In this document: positions 63,299-64,000 of the stretch, piece by piece
How positions within the stretch are numbered: position 1 is the first letter of the stretch
Layout: each line of letters starts with the position of its first letter
Assembly: GCF_002252505.1 (NCBI RefSeq)
Contig: NZ_NNRL01000164.1
Span: forward strand, 186,001 to 250,000
DNA: 64,000 bases
DNA from: Brucella grignonensis
GTDB lineage: Bacteria; Pseudomonadota; Alphaproteobacteria; Rhizobiales; Rhizobiaceae
Direction: 5' to 3'
Translations under genes and position numbers: made by a program
The notes under the pieces: generated by a model
What the model was told of the DNA's origin: nothing
Database searches by the model: none
What the model saw: only the letters and a program-made list of their open reading frames with translations

Positions 63299-63445
63299 TT
63301 AGCGTCCCTTGGACTGACGCGCTACATATGGGATGTCTGCGCGGGAAATGCCAAGGTCGTTAAGTTCGCGAGTCGAGAGCTGGTTCAGCTCGTTGACAGT
63401 ATCGCGGTAACGGCGCCAGTTGTTGTAAGAGCGGAAGAGGTTCAT
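63299..63445 (-). CDS. DUF1127 small protein preceding a CcsR-type array
   Basis: A 48-residue, basic protein. It reads MNLFRSYNNWRRYRDTVNE, then LNQLSTRELNDLGISRADIP and YVARQSKGR, the DUF1127 signature at family length. AGGAA lies seven bases before its ATG. In Rhodobacter sphaeroides a DUF1127 protein of the same kind (CcaF1) is encoded immediately before four CCUCCUCCC RNAs and helps their maturation as an RNA-binding protein; the same arrangement is seen here. Regulation there is by RpoH factors; here a TTATATACTG-type -10 candidate lies at 63501-63510, and I could not confirm a -35. Confidence 0.85.
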   Translation of the reverse strand: MNLFRSYNNWRRYRDTVNELNQLSTRELNDLGISRADIPYVARQSKGR

Positions 63446-63715
63446 GGTATTATTCCTTCATCGTTGAGGAACTGGTGTTCAATTCATCTTGTTTGTTGCC
63501 CAGTATATAACTCATTGTTTTCGCTACTTGCAGACCCGAGTTTGCATAGCTGCCTTGCGGGTTCTGCACGACGCGCTAAATCGATTAGACTGGTCGAGCA
63601 CAAAATTGCCGTAAAGGAACAAGACCTAACTATTTGCCGGCTGGCGAGTTTCCTATATGTTCTCAGCTACTTGGAATGTGTGTCGCATCAACAGATAGAT
63701 TGTTCGGGAGTTGTT
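63446..63715. other. Divergent intergenic region of the two last genes
   Basis: A 270-base gap between the DUF1127 gene and the DUF2157 gene. A possible -10 element for the DUF1127-hairpin transcript is at 63501-63510 (minus strand). Nothing else was recognised. Confidence 0.4.
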
Positions 63716-64000
63716 TTGTCGTTTTCAGTTTCTGTAGAGCGCCTGATTGAGCGCTGGCAGCATGAAGGACTTATTGATGCCGAAACGGCGTCGCGCCTGA
63801 ATGTTGATCTCGAAAAACGTGGTCCCCGGTTCAGTCTTGGCTCGGTTCTCGCGACGCTTGGCGGATTGTTGCTGGGAGCAGCGGTCATCATGCTGGTTGC
63901 AGCCAACTGGCAGGATATGCCGCGTATTATGCGTATCGGCCTGATCTTTGTCCTGATCTGGGCGTGCTATCTTGGTGGGGCATGGCGACAGTCGCGTGGC
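63716..64000 (+). CDS. DUF2157 membrane protein, N-terminal part
   Basis: The first 95 codons of a gene that runs off the window. TTG is the probable start (GGGAG five bases upstream). The product reads SFSVSVERLIERWQHEGLID, then AETASRLNVDLE and a Gly-rich hydrophobic hairpin (SVLATLGGLLLGAAVIMLVAANW) with a second membrane segment after QDMPRIMRIG. This is the N-terminal DUF2157 domain, whose function is unknown. Length of the complete protein cannot be stated. Confidence 0.8.
   Translation, partial: MSFSVSVERLIERWQHEGLIDAETASRLNVDLEKRGPRFSLGSVLATLGGLLLGAAVIMLVAANWQDMPRIMRIGLIFVLIWACYLGGAWRQSRG

Overview
The window looks like chromosomal DNA of an alphaproteobacterium of the order Hyphomicrobiales (Rhizobiales), most likely the Brucella/Ochrobactrum lineage. 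Evidence: the acpXL-fabF2XL-fabF1XL-adh-lpxXL lipid A very-long-chain fatty acid cluster, an ExoR homologue, the zeta inhibitor of F1Fo-ATPase, a fused SecDF, TrmFO, and dispersed RIME-like palindromic repeats. No database search was possible; every name rests on reading motifs and gene order. I saw no tRNA or rRNA gene, CRISPR array, phage gene, insertion sequence or replication origin. Nearly all of it is ordinary core genome.

Layout. 0.1-2.6 kb: HxlR regulator, small DUF3008 protein, two exported proteins, and a pair of palindromic repeats. 2.9-7.7 kb: rpsD, ttcA, an inositol-phosphatase-like gene, an MFS efflux pump, and the iron-sulfur pair grxD/bolA. 7.8-20.9 kb: purine genes purL, purQ, purS, purC and purB on the minus strand, broken up by a MocR regulator facing a DUF1127 gene, a lipoprotein, a GST, the zeta subunit, an HpaI-type aldolase, a serine hydrolase and a VOC protein; rpe follows purB. 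20.9-25.9 kb: the lipid A cluster. 26-35.8 kb: galM, kdgK, DUF1045-phnM, a HAD phosphatase, dusA, a retropepsin-like protease, DUF1289, cobS/cobT and an Lrp regulator. 35.9-41.9 kb: a uracil-DNA-glycosylase-like protein, a membrane-anchored nuclease, exoR, xthA, a DUF533 protein, an ErpA-type iron-sulfur carrier and dgt. 42-56.4 kb: a plus-strand run argS, SPOR protein, nagZ, scpA-scpB, tatA-tatB-tatC, serS-surE-pcm and an NlpD-like lipoprotein. 56.4-64 kb: a DUF815 ATPase, yajC-secDF, an Mth938 protein with a phytoene-synthase-like partner, trmFO, a DUF1127 gene with a hairpin array behind it, and the start of a DUF2157 membrane protein.

Most notable: downstream of the 48-residue DUF1127 gene (63299-63445, minus strand) lie four consecutive hairpins, each with the exact nonamer CCTCCTCCC in its loop, the last followed by a T-run. 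This is the layout of the ccaF1-ccsR1-4 ('cuckoo RNA') locus of Rhodobacter sphaeroides. Others: a RIME-like repeat whose two ends supply the TAG stop codons of both galM and kdgK; a ketosynthase lacking its active-site Cys beside an intact one; a phytoene-synthase-fold protein that has lost its Asp-rich motifs next to an Mth938 protein, matching the human complex I assembly factors NDUFAF6 and NDUFAF3; and a VOC protein with both a Tat-type leader and a better-supported internal start.
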